From the NCBI RefSeq assembly GCF_009914315.1, contig NZ_CP042596.1, positions 1,736,001 to 1,800,000 on the forward strand: 64,000 bases of DNA, given 5' to 3'. Positions 24,934 through 36,702 of the stretch are shown piece after piece. The notes under the pieces are model-generated. The model was not told the origin of the DNA. It ran no database searches and saw only the letters and a program-made list of their open reading frames with translations. How positions within the stretch are numbered: position 1 is the stretch's first letter; every line of letters starts with the position of its first letter. Source of the stretch: Granulicella sp. WH15. Lineage in GTDB: Bacteria > Acidobacteriota > Terriglobia > Terriglobales > Acidobacteriaceae. The position numbers and the translations under genes were made by a program.

Positions 24934-26898
24934 ATGCGGCTTAAGACCAAACTCGTGCTGGCAGCTACGGCGATGACCTTTGCCATCGTGATGGTATTGT
25001 CGCTGCTGTTTCTGGGCGAGCTGCTGCGGCAGAGGATCGCGCAGACCTCGTCGAGCGACGATGTGCTGGTGCGTGAGGTGCTGATGATGACGCGGCAGGC
25101 GATCGAGGTCGAACTGCCCGAGCATCCGCCGGTGGATCGCACCGATGCGGCGCTGTATGCGGCGGTGACGGACGCGCTGCGGAGCCACCAGCCGCTGAGC
25201 GATGTGATGAACTCCATCGTGCGCTATAGCCCGGCGGTGCAGGATGTGAGCGTGACCGATGCGCATGGATATACGCTCATCTCGACCGATGCCGACGCGC
25301 TGGGACAGATGGCTGCGCCGAGGATGAGCTTCGTCCGGCTGCGGGACGGCAGCGTTACGAACCAGATGCGGGAGATGTTCGGGCGGGCGCGGGTGCTGGA
25401 TGTGACGGCTCCTCTGGACCGGAACGGAAGGCCGTTTCTGGTGGTGCATATGGGGATTCGGTCCAGTTTTCTGAAGAACTATTACGCTCCCTTTCTGAGG
25501 GCAGCGGTGGTTTTCGTTGTACTGGCGGGGATCGGCTCGATTGCGGCGGCAGGGCTGCTGGCCAGCGTGGCGCTGCGGCCGATTGAGGAGATCAGCAGGC
25601 GGCTGGATGTTTTGGCTGTGACGACGCGGGAAGAGAAGCCAGCCGGTGGCGGCGTGCCGAGGATCAGTGGGGCGAAGCGGTTCAGCGGCACATGGCCGGG
25701 GGCTACGGACGATGCGGTGGTAAGGGTGACCCATACCATCGACCAACTGGGGCAGCAGATGAGGACTGCCGAAGAGGGCTACACTGCGCTGCAGGCCAAC
25801 CTGAACCAGATGCTCGATACGCTGCGGGATGGGGTCCTGCTGTTTACTCCGGAGAGGCGCGCGGTGATGGTGTCGGATGCGGTGGCGCACTTTGTCGGGG
25901 AGTACCCGGAGCCGCTGGTGGGCAGGCGACTGGAGGAGATCTTCTCGGCGGAGACGGCGCTGGGCGCGGCGGTGCTGACGGCGTTCGACGCGGGGGCGGC
26001 CTCGAGCCGGGTGACGCTTGAAGATGGGCGCGAGGTGGAGATTGCGATCGACCGGCTGGATCGAGGGCACGGAGCGGGCGGGATGGGAACGATGGTGACG
26101 CTGCACGACATCGAGACGGCGGCGTGGCTGGAGCAGGAGCTGGAGGTGTCGCGCAGGCTGGCCGCGATCGGCAGGCTGACGGCGGGCGTGGGGCATGAGG
26201 TGAAGAACCCCATCAACGCGATGGTGGTGCATCTGGAGCTGCTGCGCGGGAAGCTGGAGGAGCATCAGTCGCAGAATGGTCCGCTGAAGGGGGCGCAGCG
26301 GCATGTGGATATTCTCGAAGGCGAGATGCACCGGCTGGACCGGGTGGTGCAGACGCTGGCGGACTTCTCGCGGCCGCTGGAGGTGAACCTGCGGGAGCAG
26401 GATCTGCGAGGGCTGGTGAATGTGGTGGTGGAGCTGACGGGCGGCGAGATGGAGGAGAACCGCGTGGTAGTGCGGGTCGCGGAGCCGTCCGAGCCGGTGA
26501 TGGTGAGGGCCGATGGAGAGCTGATCCGGCAGGCGCTGCTGAACCTGACGCTGAACGGGATGCAGGCGATGCCGGAGGGTGGGACGCTGTGGATCAGGCT
26601 GCGGCGGGAGCGGCAGTTTGCGGTGCTGGAGGTGGTGGATGAGGGCGGCGGGATTCCGCCGGAGGTGATGCCGAAGATCTTCGACCTGTACTTTACGACC
26701 AAGGAGAAGGGAAGCGGGATCGGGCTGGCGATGACGTACCGGATCCTGCAGATGCACGGCGGGGCCATGGAGGTGCGGACGGCTGTTGCTCAACCCGATA
26801 CTGCGGGCGAGCATGGCACGACCTTCACGCTGAGGCTGCCGCTTGCTTCGGCCATGATGGAAGAACGGCGCGGAGAGCTGGCGGGAGGAATCGTTTGA
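24934..26898 (+). CDS. Membrane sensor histidine kinase with HAMP and PAS domains
   Basis: 654 residues. TM1 at about 5-27 (LVLAATAMTFAIVMVLSLLF), a periplasmic sensor domain of about 155 residues, TM2 (AAVVFVVLAGIGSIAAAGLL), a HAMP-like segment, a PAS domain (LDTLRDGVLLFTPERRAVMV), then the HisKA box AAIGRLTAGVGHEVKNPINA with the phosphorylated His, and the ATPase domain: N box LLNLTLNGMQAMPEGG, G1 EVVDEGGGIP, G2 KEKGSGIGLAM. NtrB-like catalytic half. Signal unknown. It pairs with the NtrC-type regulator upstream. Confidence 0.93.
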   Translation: MRLKTKLVLAATAMTFAIVMVLSLLFLGELLRQRIAQTSSSDDVLVREVLMMTRQAIEVELPEHPPVDRTDAALYAAVTDALRSHQPLSDVMNSIVRYSPAVQDVSVTDAHGYTLISTDADALGQMAAPRMSFVRLRDGSVTNQMREMFGRARVLDVTAPLDRNGRPFLVVHMGIRSSFLKNYYAPFLRAAVVFVVLAGIGSIAAAGLLASVALRPIEEISRRLDVLAVTTREEKPAGGGVPRISGAKRFSGTWPGATDDAVVRVTHTIDQLGQQMRTAEEGYTALQANLNQMLDTLRDGVLLFTPERRAVMVSDAVAHFVGEYPEPLVGRRLEEIFSAETALGAAVLTAFDAGAASSRVTLEDGREVEIAIDRLDRGHGAGGMGTMVTLHDIETAAWLEQELEVSRRLAAIGRLTAGVGHEVKNPINAMVVHLELLRGKLEEHQSQNGPLKGAQRHVDILEGEMHRLDRVVQTLADFSRPLEVNLREQDLRGLVNVVVELTGGEMEENRVVVRVAEPSEPVMVRADGELIRQALLNLTLNGMQAMPEGGTLWIRLRRERQFAVLEVVDEGGGIPPEVMPKIFDLYFTTKEKGSGIGLAMTYRILQMHGGAMEVRTAVAQPDTAGEHGTTFTLRLPLASAMMEERRGELAGGIV

Positions 26899-27491
26899 GA
26901 CCGGCCTGGGTTGGGATGGGAGGTAGCGCGGCAAGGCTGGCTCTGCTGGGTGCGGTGTGCCTGGGTGCGATAGGGTGTCTGCACCGGGTGCGGGCGACGG
27001 TGCCCAGGGTCCCGAATGCTCCGATGGAGATGCTGCCGCTTCCGGCGTTGGAGCGGGTGGAGGCGGCGGAGATTGCCAAGGTGCCGCCGCCGTCGCAGGA
27101 GTCGGTGCCGTCGGCTGCCGCAGTGCAGCGGGAGCTGAGAAGGCTGCGGCGACGGCCAGCGGTGAGGGCTGCGGCTCCGCCGGTTCAGGTGGCTACGGCT
27201 ACGGCTGCTCCAGATGCAGAGGTGATGCCGGATGCGGTGGTGATTGGGGAACTGACGACGGGTGGGGACTCGACGGAGCGGCGGCAGGCGGCGGTTGGCT
27301 TGATTGCGGATAATGACAGGCGGCTGGCCAGGATCGCGGCTGGGCTGGCCAGGGATCGGCGAGCGCAGATCGCTCAGGTGAAGGATTTCCAGAAGAAGGC
27401 GAGGGCGGCGTTGGACTCGGGGGATGCGGATGGGGCGGTTACGCTGGCGACCAAGGCCCGGCTTTTGTTGGATGATCTGTTGAAGTCTTAG
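26895..27491 (+). CDS. Putative lipoprotein in the two-component operon
   Basis: 198 residues starting with TTG that overlaps the kinase stop by 4 nt. The N-terminus is a signal peptide with lipobox LGAIG-C (Cys28). A low-complexity Ala/Pro/Arg linker follows, then a helical C-terminal half (NDRRLARIAAGLARDRRAQI, VTLATKARLLLDDLLKS). No family recognised. Coupled translation with the kinase suggests a role in the same signalling or envelope process, perhaps as an accessory sensor or as a target of the pathway. Confidence 0.6.
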   Translation: MRPAWVGMGGSAARLALLGAVCLGAIGCLHRVRATVPRVPNAPMEMLPLPALERVEAAEIAKVPPPSQESVPSAAAVQRELRRLRRRPAVRAAAPPVQVATATAAPDAEVMPDAVVIGELTTGGDSTERRQAAVGLIADNDRRLARIAAGLARDRRAQIAQVKDFQKKARAALDSGDADGAVTLATKARLLLDDLLKS

Positions 27492-27634
27492 GGGCTTCGT
27501 GCAGTTCTCGGAGCGGTATAGGGTGGCGTAGCGGCGAGATTTTTTGTTTCCGACCTGCGGGCGAAGCGGTGTGAACGCCCGTCTGAAGCCGTGCCCTTAA
27601 TGTTTTGGGTTAGGCGGAAGAAAGCGTACCTCGG

Positions 27635-27687
27635 GGGCTAAAGCCCGCTTCTGGGGTGAGTTTTAATGTCCGGGCTAAAGCCCGGAC
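27635..27687. repeat. REP-like GGGCTAAAGCCC palindromes
   Basis: Two palindromes close together: GGGCTAAAGCCC at 27635-27646 and GTCCGGGCT-AA-AGCCCGGAC at 27668-27687. They lie in the 430-nt gap between convergent genes, which otherwise holds A/G-rich simple sequence (27700-27760, AAAAGCA-type) and no gene. Palindromes of this type recur between genes in many acidobacterial genomes as far as I know. Confidence 0.6.
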
Positions 27688-27886
27688 CTACCTCAGAAGC
27701 AAAAGCAAAAGCAGCAGCAACGGCAAAAACAAAAGCAGATTCCTCCGCTTCGCTCCTGAATGACAACAAAGAAAACAGGCAATGGCAAGAGCAACAGCGG
27801 GCCTTCGGCTTCGCTCGCTCGGGATGATAGGTTTTGGGTGGGTTAGGTAAGGCTTGGGGGTATTTTAGAGGCAATGGCAGAAGTGA

Positions 27887-27918
27887 AAAGGCGTCAGGCT
27901 TGGGAGCCTGACGCCTTT
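27887..27918 (-). terminator. secA terminator
   Basis: AAAGGCGTCAGGCT-TGGG-AGCCTGACGCCTTT forms a perfect 14-bp stem with a 4-nt loop, 3 nt after the secA stop codon. The A/T base of the stem supplies the T tract in both directions. Confidence 0.85.
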
Positions 27919-27921
27919 GGT

Positions 27922-30897
<2,976 letters not shown>

Positions 30898-30992
30898 GGA
30901 TGGATTCCTTTAAGAGAGCGCGAGAGCGGCGCTGGAGGACGCTAAGGTGTTCGGATTATTTCGTCAGGTTGCCGGTCAGGAGCGAGGTCTGA

Positions 30993-31304
30993 CTAGGCGC
31001 GCAGCAGGCCGGTGTGGACGCCGACCATGGTCGCTGCCAGCGCCGGACGAGCCATGGGCCAGGGGGCCCGGTGGGCTGCCGCCGAGGCTGAGTCCAGGCA
31101 CATTGCTTCGAGAACGATGCCGTGGTTCGACTCACGCCGAATGGGGTTCTTCGCGGAGGCGCGGGAGACGACGTGATGCTGGCTGGTGGCTGTGCTCCAG
31201 TGGGAGATCGTTCCGGCCAGCAGGTGGAAGGTGCACTCCTGCTGGAACTGCACCGAACATAGGAGCAGGAGGCCAAAGACGAAATGGGACGAGCGCAGGC
31301 GCAT
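30993..31304 (-). CDS. Small signal-sequence-bearing protein upstream of secA (SecM-like candidate)
   Basis: 103 codons, same strand as secA, ending 95 nt before its start. Third codon positions are about 80% G or C in this frame, as in neighbouring genes, which supports real translation although no clear RBS precedes the ATG. The N-terminus RSSHFVFGLLLLCSVQFQQE is a short signal-like hydrophobic segment, the rest is soluble, and the C-terminus contains HRAPWPMARPALAATMVG and ends GLLRA. A non-homologous exported ORF right before secA is the arrangement of SecM and other secretion-monitoring arrest peptides. RAPW recalls the RAPP/RAGP stall motifs reported for some of these. I see no homology to SecM itself, so the role is a hypothesis. 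Confidence 0.5.
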   Translation of the reverse strand: MRLRSSHFVFGLLLLCSVQFQQECTFHLLAGTISHWSTATSQHHVVSRASAKNPIRRESNHGIVLEAMCLDSASAAAHRAPWPMARPALAATMVGVHTGLLRA

Positions 31305-31362
31305 GAGTGTCTGGGGCGACGTTAGAAACCGACCCTTACTCTATATTACGCGAAGCGCGGGT

Positions 31363-32157
31363 TTAGCTTCTGATGGCGTGGAAGCGGAGGCGGACGTAGT
31401 CGGCGGTCCAGTCGCCGGTGAGTGGGTCTTGTAGGACTGGCTTCAGGAGGGCGATGGTCTGAGAGAGGGCTTCGGCGCGGTGGGCGTCGGGGACGCGGTC
31501 GAGGACGCCGTTGCGGAAGGTTTCGAGCCAGAGGGACATGCCGTCGGAGCCGCCGGGGAGCGGGGTGGGGCGGGGGATGAGGTTGATGGAGTGGACGGTG
31601 AAGCCGGTGGTCTCGAGCAGGGAGCGGTAGTGGGCGGGGGAGGGGAAGAAGCTGGCGGCGAGGGCCTCGGAGTCGAGGCCGTGGGGAGCGAGGACGGCCG
31701 AGAGGGCGGTGCGGATGGCGGCGATGTTGCCCTGGCCTCCCATCTCGGCAACGAAGCGGCCGCCGGGGCGGAGGGCGCGGTGGATGGAGGCCAGGGCGGA
31801 GGGCTGCGCGGCGAGGGGTATCCAGTGGAGGGCGGCGTTCGAGAAGACGGCGTCGAACTGCTGGTAGTAGGGGAGGTCGGAGATGCTGGCTTGGTCGACC
31901 TGGAGGCTGCGGGCTCGGGCGGCGGAGACCATAGCGGGGGAGACGTCGACGCCGCGAAGGATGGCTCCGGAGGCGGCGAGCTGGGCGGTTAGGGCTCCGT
32001 CGCCGCAGCCGAGGTCGAGGATCTGCTCGCCGGGTTGGGGGTTGAGGAGGTCGGTGACGGCGGTGGCCAGGGTGGCGACGAAGCGGCCGTTGGCGGCGTA
32101 GGCTGTGGTGTTCCAAAGCTGCGCGGAGTGGGAGGCGGCGGGCGTCGAGTCAGGCAT
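31363..32157 (-). CDS. SAM-dependent methyltransferase (class I, Tam-like)
   Basis: 264 residues. The SAM-binding motif I is ILDLGCGDGALTAQLAASGA, motif II/III follow in GVDVSPAMVSAARA and FDAVFSNAALHWI, and LRPGGRFVAEMGGQGNIAAI is the motif typical of trans-aconitate-methyltransferase-like enzymes. The C-terminal part (MSLWLETFRNGVLDRVPDAH) also matches that group. A small-molecule O-methyltransferase is likely; the substrate cannot be read from sequence. Codirectional with secA. Confidence 0.85.
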   Translation of the reverse strand: MPDSTPAASHSAQLWNTTAYAANGRFVATLATAVTDLLNPQPGEQILDLGCGDGALTAQLAASGAILRGVDVSPAMVSAARARSLQVDQASISDLPYYQQFDAVFSNAALHWIPLAAQPSALASIHRALRPGGRFVAEMGGQGNIAAIRTALSAVLAPHGLDSEALAASFFPSPAHYRSLLETTGFTVHSINLIPRPTPLPGGSDGMSLWLETFRNGVLDRVPDAHRAEALSQTIALLKPVLQDPLTGDWTADYVRLRFHAIRS

Positions 32158-32312
32158 GGCTCTAATTTAGAGCGATAGAGAGGCGGCGGGCTCGCAGTAT
32201 TACTCGAATCGATGTGGGGATAATCCGAGGGAGAGCGTTTGAGTTCGATGATTTTCGATCTCGACTGGGGCGGGGCAAAGATTCTCCTACACTACTAGCA
32301 GGATTTCGTAGG

Positions 32313-33017
32313 ATGGAATCTTGTCGCGGAGAGTCCCCCTTGCTACTTTGGAATTCGTTTCTGATCGCCTTTAGTGCTCTGTTGCCGTTGATTAATCCTC
32401 TGGGTTCAGCCCTGGTCTTTCTGGGGCTTGTCGGGGAGGCTCCTCCAGCGGTGTATCGCTCGCTGGCGCGGAAGATTGCCATCAACAACATCATCTTCCT
32501 GGCAGTATTCGAGCTGCTCGGCTCGGCCATCCTGAACTTCTTTGGGATATCGCTGCCGATTGTGCAGGTTTCAGGCGGCATCGTCATTGCTGCGATCGGC
32601 TGGTCGGTGCTGAACGAAAAAAGTGCCGCGGCCAGTATGAACAGTAAGCAGGACGAGATTCAGATCGGCGCGGATCGAAGCATGAGGGATCTGGAGCAGA
32701 AGGCCTTCTACCCATTTACGTTTCCTGTGACCTCGGGGCCGGGGACGCTGGTGGTGATGCTGACCCTGAGTGCGCGTTTTTCGAGTGGGGTGTTTGCGCA
32801 GAGTCTGCTGGGACATGCGGGGCTGTTCTGCGCTGTCCTTGTTCTTAGCGCGCTGGTGTATTTCTGCTATAGCTATGCACGAAAGATAACGACCGCGATC
32901 TCGCCTTCAACGGCGCACGGGATTCTACGAGTGGTCGCCTTTATCCTGCTCTGCATCGGGGTTCAGATTGCCTGGAATGGTTTTTCGGTACTGCTGGCTT
33001 CGGTGCTCAAGCGTTGA
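32313..33017 (+). CDS. MarC family integral membrane protein
   Basis: 234 residues from the ATG at 32313; an in-frame extension to 32214 has no membrane-protein character. Six hydrophobic helices are seen, with the family's signature near the first helix (NSFLIAFSALLPLINPLGSA) and QVSGGIVIAAIGWSVL, FPVTSGPGTLVVMLTLSARF. MarC/UPF0056 proteins are inner-membrane proteins of unknown transport role; the early link to multiple antibiotic resistance was not upheld. It faces the TetR gene tail to tail, with 7 nt between the stops. Confidence 0.88.
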   Translation: MESCRGESPLLLWNSFLIAFSALLPLINPLGSALVFLGLVGEAPPAVYRSLARKIAINNIIFLAVFELLGSAILNFFGISLPIVQVSGGIVIAAIGWSVLNEKSAAASMNSKQDEIQIGADRSMRDLEQKAFYPFTFPVTSGPGTLVVMLTLSARFSSGVFAQSLLGHAGLFCAVLVLSALVYFCYSYARKITTAISPSTAHGILRVVAFILLCIGVQIAWNGFSVLLASVLKR

Positions 33018-33024
33018 TGAAGAA

Positions 33025-33627
33025 TCAATAGCCGAGCAGACCGCGAAAGGTAGCTTCCACGTCATCAAGAGCCTTCTGTCTGGTCAAGCCGTAGGCCTTG
33101 GGATGGGCGATCAACAGGGCTGCTGTTCCATGCAGGCAGGTCAGCAACTGGCGTAGCTTGGTCTGCACCACGGAGTCCGGTGTGTCCGCATCGAGGAGGC
33201 TGCGGACGATGCCGTGTATCTTCTGGATGAACTCCTTGCCCAGTTGCTCGCGCTCGGAGTTTTCCTCGGGGTTGGTGTGGCGCTCGAGGAAGATCAGCGA
33301 GTAGTGGTCGGGGTAGGAGGTGGCGAAGCGAATGAGCGCAGCGATAAACCGGTGTAACTGCTCCCGTGGATCGGAGGCCGCCTCTATCTCGCGGTTCATC
33401 TTTGTGGCGAAGCGGGAGTAGAGCTCGCTGCAGAGATGCTGGGTCAGCGCCTCCTTGTTCGCAAAATGACGGTACATGGCCATCTGCGAACATCCGACCT
33501 CCTGCGCGACGCGACGCATCGAGAAGCTTTCGTAGCCCTCTTCAATAAACACCTTGCTCGCCGCGTCGATGATTCGATCGCGGAGGGCGGTGCCTTCTGC
33601 AGGTGTTGCTGAAACTCGAACAGCCAT
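33025..33627 (-). CDS. TetR family repressor of the efflux operon
   Basis: 200 residues from the ATG at 33627 (further upstream codons lie in the operator region). N-terminal HTH: RDRIIDAASKVFIEEGYESF, SMRRVAQEVGCSQMAMYRHF, NKEALTQHL, the classical TetR_N pattern. The helical ligand-binding domain ends in a WHG-like tail. It is divergent from the four-gene efflux operon, with 89 nt between the start codons and an inverted repeat between them, so it most likely represses the operon and itself until an efflux substrate binds. Confidence 0.9.
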   Translation of the reverse strand: MAVRVSATPAEGTALRDRIIDAASKVFIEEGYESFSMRRVAQEVGCSQMAMYRHFANKEALTQHLCSELYSRFATKMNREIEAASDPREQLHRFIAALIRFATSYPDHYSLIFLERHTNPEENSEREQLGKEFIQKIHGIVRSLLDADTPDSVVQTKLRQLLTCLHGTAALLIAHPKAYGLTRQKALDDVEATFRGLLGY

Positions 33628-33645
33628 ACTTCCTACTATACATCT

Positions 33646-33689
33646 TTTGTTTACGGTGTATACTTGCATCTGTGTACGGTGTAAACAAA
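33646..33689. promoter_or_regulatory. Probable TetR operator region
   Basis: Inverted repeat TTTGTTTAC (33646-33654) / GTAAACAAA (33681-33689). Inside it the 9-mer TACGGTGTA occurs twice in direct orientation (33652-33660 and 33675-33683), 23 bp apart. It sits in the divergent gap between the repressor and the efflux operon. Confidence 0.65.
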
Positions 33690-33716
33690 AATCGAAGATA
33701 TGCAGAGGGGGCACAA

Positions 33717-35234
33717 TTGTCTGAGACCGTTGTGAGGCGTGGCCGACTTCTGCCTTGGATTCTCTGCGCTGCCTGGGGAGCTACCTATGCGGTGGCGCAA
33801 GGCACGGATCGCAATGGTCCTGCCGCTGCCTCGGTTTCGACTGCGCGACCGGCGCTTGAGGATGCATCCTGCAGGATGATCGTGACGGCCAGAGATGCGA
33901 GCCGGTGTATCGGCTCCTTTCGGTCGAACCGGCCCATCCCGACTCTGGATCGAAAGCGTGTCTATACGCTGCCTGAGTTAGTTGATATTGCCGAGATGGC
34001 AAATCCCGAAGGACGCATCGCGTGGGAGGCAGCGAAGAGGTCGCTGGAGCTGGCTGGAGTGGATCGTGCGCTCTATCTTCCGCTGATTACGCTGGCGGGA
34101 CAGGGAAGCGATGTTCGCGCTATTGTTCCTTTTCCTAAACCGATTGCGCCACGAGGCTATGTGACTGTGGAGCAGCCGATTGTCGCGGCTCAGTTGCAGT
34201 TGGAGTATAGTCTGCTGGACTTTGGCCGTGGAGCGAAGGTGGACGGCAGCAAGGCGCTTGAGATTGCCTCGACGCTGCGCCTTAGCCGTGTCCATCAGAA
34301 GATTGCTTACAGTACCTCGGCGGGGTTCTACCAGACACAGCAGGCGTCGGGCCATCTTGAGGCTGCTCAGATGATTTTGCAGACTGCCGAGACGCTGCTG
34401 CAGAACGCGCAGTCCCAGTTCGATAACGGCCGGGCGACTTTGCCCGATGTGCAGAATGCGCAGGCCGGTGTGGCTGAGGCCAGGTTCGATCTGGCCGCGG
34501 CTGTGGGTGAGGTGAAAAAGACGAAGCTGGCTCTCACCGAATCTATTGGCGTTGAGCCGACGACTGAGATTGAGATTCAGCCACAGCAGAACGATTCGCC
34601 AGACCCGATGGATCGCAACGTTGAAGAGCTTATACAGACGGCGTGGAAGTCGCGGCCTGATCTGCTCGCCAGGGCGCAGGAGGTGCGCCGCGCAAAGGAT
34701 GCGTATCGCGCGGCGCATGCGGCGTACCTTCCGGTTGTGGGTTTTGATGCTACGGGTGGACAGACCTCGACCTGGCCCACGGCAGACTGGGGTGAGCTTG
34801 GTCCTGCCAGCGTCACGACGTGGTCGGCTGAGGTGAAGCTGCGTTGGGAGCTGTTCAATGGCGCGCGCCGCCATGAGGTTGCTGCGGCGCTTGCTGAGCA
34901 GAGGTCGGCCGTAGAAGAGCAGCGCGCTGCGCAGGACTCGGTGACGCGCGAGGTGTGGGCTGCGTATGTCGATTACCAGACCGCTCTTGAGCAGCAGAGG
35001 TCTTCGCAGAGCTTCCTCCAAGCGGCGCAGACCTCTTACGACTCCTCGCTCGACGCATATAAGTATGGTGTTCGTTCGCTTGTCGATGTCGTGCAGTCGG
35101 AGCGCGAACTGGCGCAGGCTCGACTGGCTGTTGTTCGGTCTCAGGCGCAGTTTATGCAGAGTGCCGTGGCGCTCGGTTATGCGACAGGTGACTTGCTCAA
35201 GAACACTACATCTCCTACAGGAGTTCATCCGTGA
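33717..35234 (+). CDS. TolC-family outer-membrane efflux channel (MdtP-like)
   Basis: About 505 residues from a TTG at 33717, preceded by AGAGGGGG; the frame is open further upstream through the operator region, which is unlikely to be coding. Signal peptide RRGRLLPWILCAAWGATYAV-AQ. Two outer-membrane-efflux repeats follow, with the helical barrel pattern (AAQMILQTAETLLQNAQSQF, NGRATLPDVQNAQAGVAEAR; then QSFLQAAQTSYDSSLDAYKY, GVRSLVDVVQSERELAQARL). It provides the outer-membrane exit duct for the pump encoded by the next three genes, whose first start overlaps its stop by 4 nt. Confidence 0.85.
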   Translation: MSETVVRRGRLLPWILCAAWGATYAVAQGTDRNGPAAASVSTARPALEDASCRMIVTARDASRCIGSFRSNRPIPTLDRKRVYTLPELVDIAEMANPEGRIAWEAAKRSLELAGVDRALYLPLITLAGQGSDVRAIVPFPKPIAPRGYVTVEQPIVAAQLQLEYSLLDFGRGAKVDGSKALEIASTLRLSRVHQKIAYSTSAGFYQTQQASGHLEAAQMILQTAETLLQNAQSQFDNGRATLPDVQNAQAGVAEARFDLAAAVGEVKKTKLALTESIGVEPTTEIEIQPQQNDSPDPMDRNVEELIQTAWKSRPDLLARAQEVRRAKDAYRAAHAAYLPVVGFDATGGQTSTWPTADWGELGPASVTTWSAEVKLRWELFNGARRHEVAAALAEQRSAVEEQRAAQDSVTREVWAAYVDYQTALEQQRSSQSFLQAAQTSYDSSLDAYKYGVRSLVDVVQSERELAQARLAVVRSQAQFMQSAVALGYATGDLLKNTTSPTGVHP

Positions 35235-35494
35235 GAACGCTGCTGCGCCTCTTTGCCATACTGCCGCTCGCCTTGTTTGTCGCGGGTTGTAATCGCAATC
35301 CCAACGTGGAGATTGTCGGCTCTTATTTTCCTGGCTGGATGATCTCGCTTGTCTGCGGGGTAGGACTCAGCTTCGCGGCTCACTCTCTGTTGCGCAGGCA
35401 GGGACTCAGCTACATGATCGGCCATCCTGCCATCATCTATCCCGGCATGGTGGTGCTGTTTACCTGCCTGCTCTGGCTTTGCTTCTTCGCCTGA
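35231..35494 (+). CDS. YtcA-like small lipoprotein of the efflux operon
   Basis: 87 residues, GTG start overlapping the preceding stop. Lipobox LFVAG-C, then NPNVEIVGSYFPGWMISLVC and a second hydrophobic helix near the end (IIYPGMVVLFTCLLWLCFF). This is the YtcA pattern; in E. coli ytcA is linked to mdtNOP. The role of YtcA in the pump is not established. Confidence 0.82.
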   Translation: MRTLLRLFAILPLALFVAGCNRNPNVEIVGSYFPGWMISLVCGVGLSFAAHSLLRRQGLSYMIGHPAIIYPGMVVLFTCLLWLCFFA

Positions 35495-35508
35495 AGGTGA
35501 CTCATAGA

Positions 35509-36693
35509 ATGTTCAACGATAAGCGCATACTCGGTCGTCTCATTGGAATCAGCGTCGTCGTGCTTGCACTTGTGCTGCTGACGCTGTCGATCTTTCAGGT
35601 CGATAGCCATCCGCGCACGGACGATGCCACGGTTAGGGCTAACTCGATTGCCTTCGCTTCTGAGGTTGAGGGGAGGCTGGTAAGTCTTCCCGTGAAGGAT
35701 AACCAGGTCGTTCATAAGGGCGATGTGCTCTTTGAGATCGATCCGCGGCCCTTTGAATATGCGCTGGCGCAGACTAAGGCCGATCAGGCTACGCTCGAAG
35801 GTCAGATCAATGATGAGCGCCGCCGCATTGCAGCGCAGCAGAGTGCGGTAGGTGCGGCCAGTGCTGGGGTAGCGGGCTCGCAGAGCAGCATCAGCGCGGC
35901 GCAGGGAAGCTATCTTGCCGCCAAGGCTGCTGTAGAACGTGCGCAGGCCGCTGAGTCTTCGGCTAATGCGCGGCTTGCTTTTGAGCAGAACGATTACAAG
36001 CGCATCGAGCCTCTGCTTGCGAAGCACTATGTGACGACGCAACAGGTGGATCAGGCGCAGACGGCTGTGCGCGTTGCTGAAGATGCCTATCGTGAGGCTA
36101 GCTCACAGGTGCTTCAGTCGCAGGCGCAGGAGTCGATGGCGCTGGCGGCGAAGCAGGCTGCAAGCGCGAACTTTCAGGCTTCGCAATCGAAGCTGGGAGA
36201 GGCGCAGCATACAGTCGATACGCTTGAGACGCTGATGGCGGAGCGTCCCAGCCGTGCTGCCAGGGTGCAGCAGGCGGAGTTGAATCTGGAGTGGTGCAGG
36301 GTGCGCGCGCCCTTTGATGGCTATGTCACTAACATGAACATCTCGCAGGGTGCCTACGCGCATGTGGGCACGGCGATGTTTACGCTGATCGATACCAGCA
36401 CGTGGTGGGTGCTGGCGAACTATCGCGAGTCGAAACTCAAGCGGATACAGCCGGGGATGCATGCTCAGGTTTACTTGATGGAGCATCCTGGACGGCGCTT
36501 CAACGGAGTCGTCGACAGTGTTGGACGCGGCGTCTTTCCTGAGGATGGTGGCGTTGCGGGAGGATTTCCCGATATTGAGCGTACTCTCAACTGGGTTCAT
36601 CTCTCGGCGCGCTTTCCTGTTCGCATCCGCGTAGTCGATCCCGATCCTACTTTCTTCCGCGTCGGCGCCACTGCAATTACGGTAGTTCGTTAA
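35509..36693 (+). CDS. HlyD-family periplasmic adaptor (MdtN/EmrA-like)
   Basis: 394 residues from the ATG at 35509. One N-terminal TM helix (LIGISVVVLALVLLTLSIFQ), then the biotinyl-lipoyl half-motif SEVEGRLVSLPVKDNQVVHK and GDVLFEIDPRPFEYAL, a long coiled-coil hairpin rich in Ala/Gln (about residues 95-245), the second lipoyl half WCRVRAPFDGYVTNMNISQG and a beta-barrel end. It bridges the inner-membrane FUSC protein and the TolC-type channel. Confidence 0.9.
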   Translation: MFNDKRILGRLIGISVVVLALVLLTLSIFQVDSHPRTDDATVRANSIAFASEVEGRLVSLPVKDNQVVHKGDVLFEIDPRPFEYALAQTKADQATLEGQINDERRRIAAQQSAVGAASAGVAGSQSSISAAQGSYLAAKAAVERAQAAESSANARLAFEQNDYKRIEPLLAKHYVTTQQVDQAQTAVRVAEDAYREASSQVLQSQAQESMALAAKQAASANFQASQSKLGEAQHTVDTLETLMAERPSRAARVQQAELNLEWCRVRAPFDGYVTNMNISQGAYAHVGTAMFTLIDTSTWWVLANYRESKLKRIQPGMHAQVYLMEHPGRRFNGVVDSVGRGVFPEDGGVAGGFPDIERTLNWVHLSARFPVRIRVVDPDPTFFRVGATAITVVR

Positions 36694-36702
36694 AGCCTCT
36701 CT

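Noticed and set aside
24760..26934. 724-codon minus-strand ORF opposite the histidine kinase
   Set aside because: His/Arg/Pro/Gln-rich shadow sequence; the plus strand has all kinase motifs in order.
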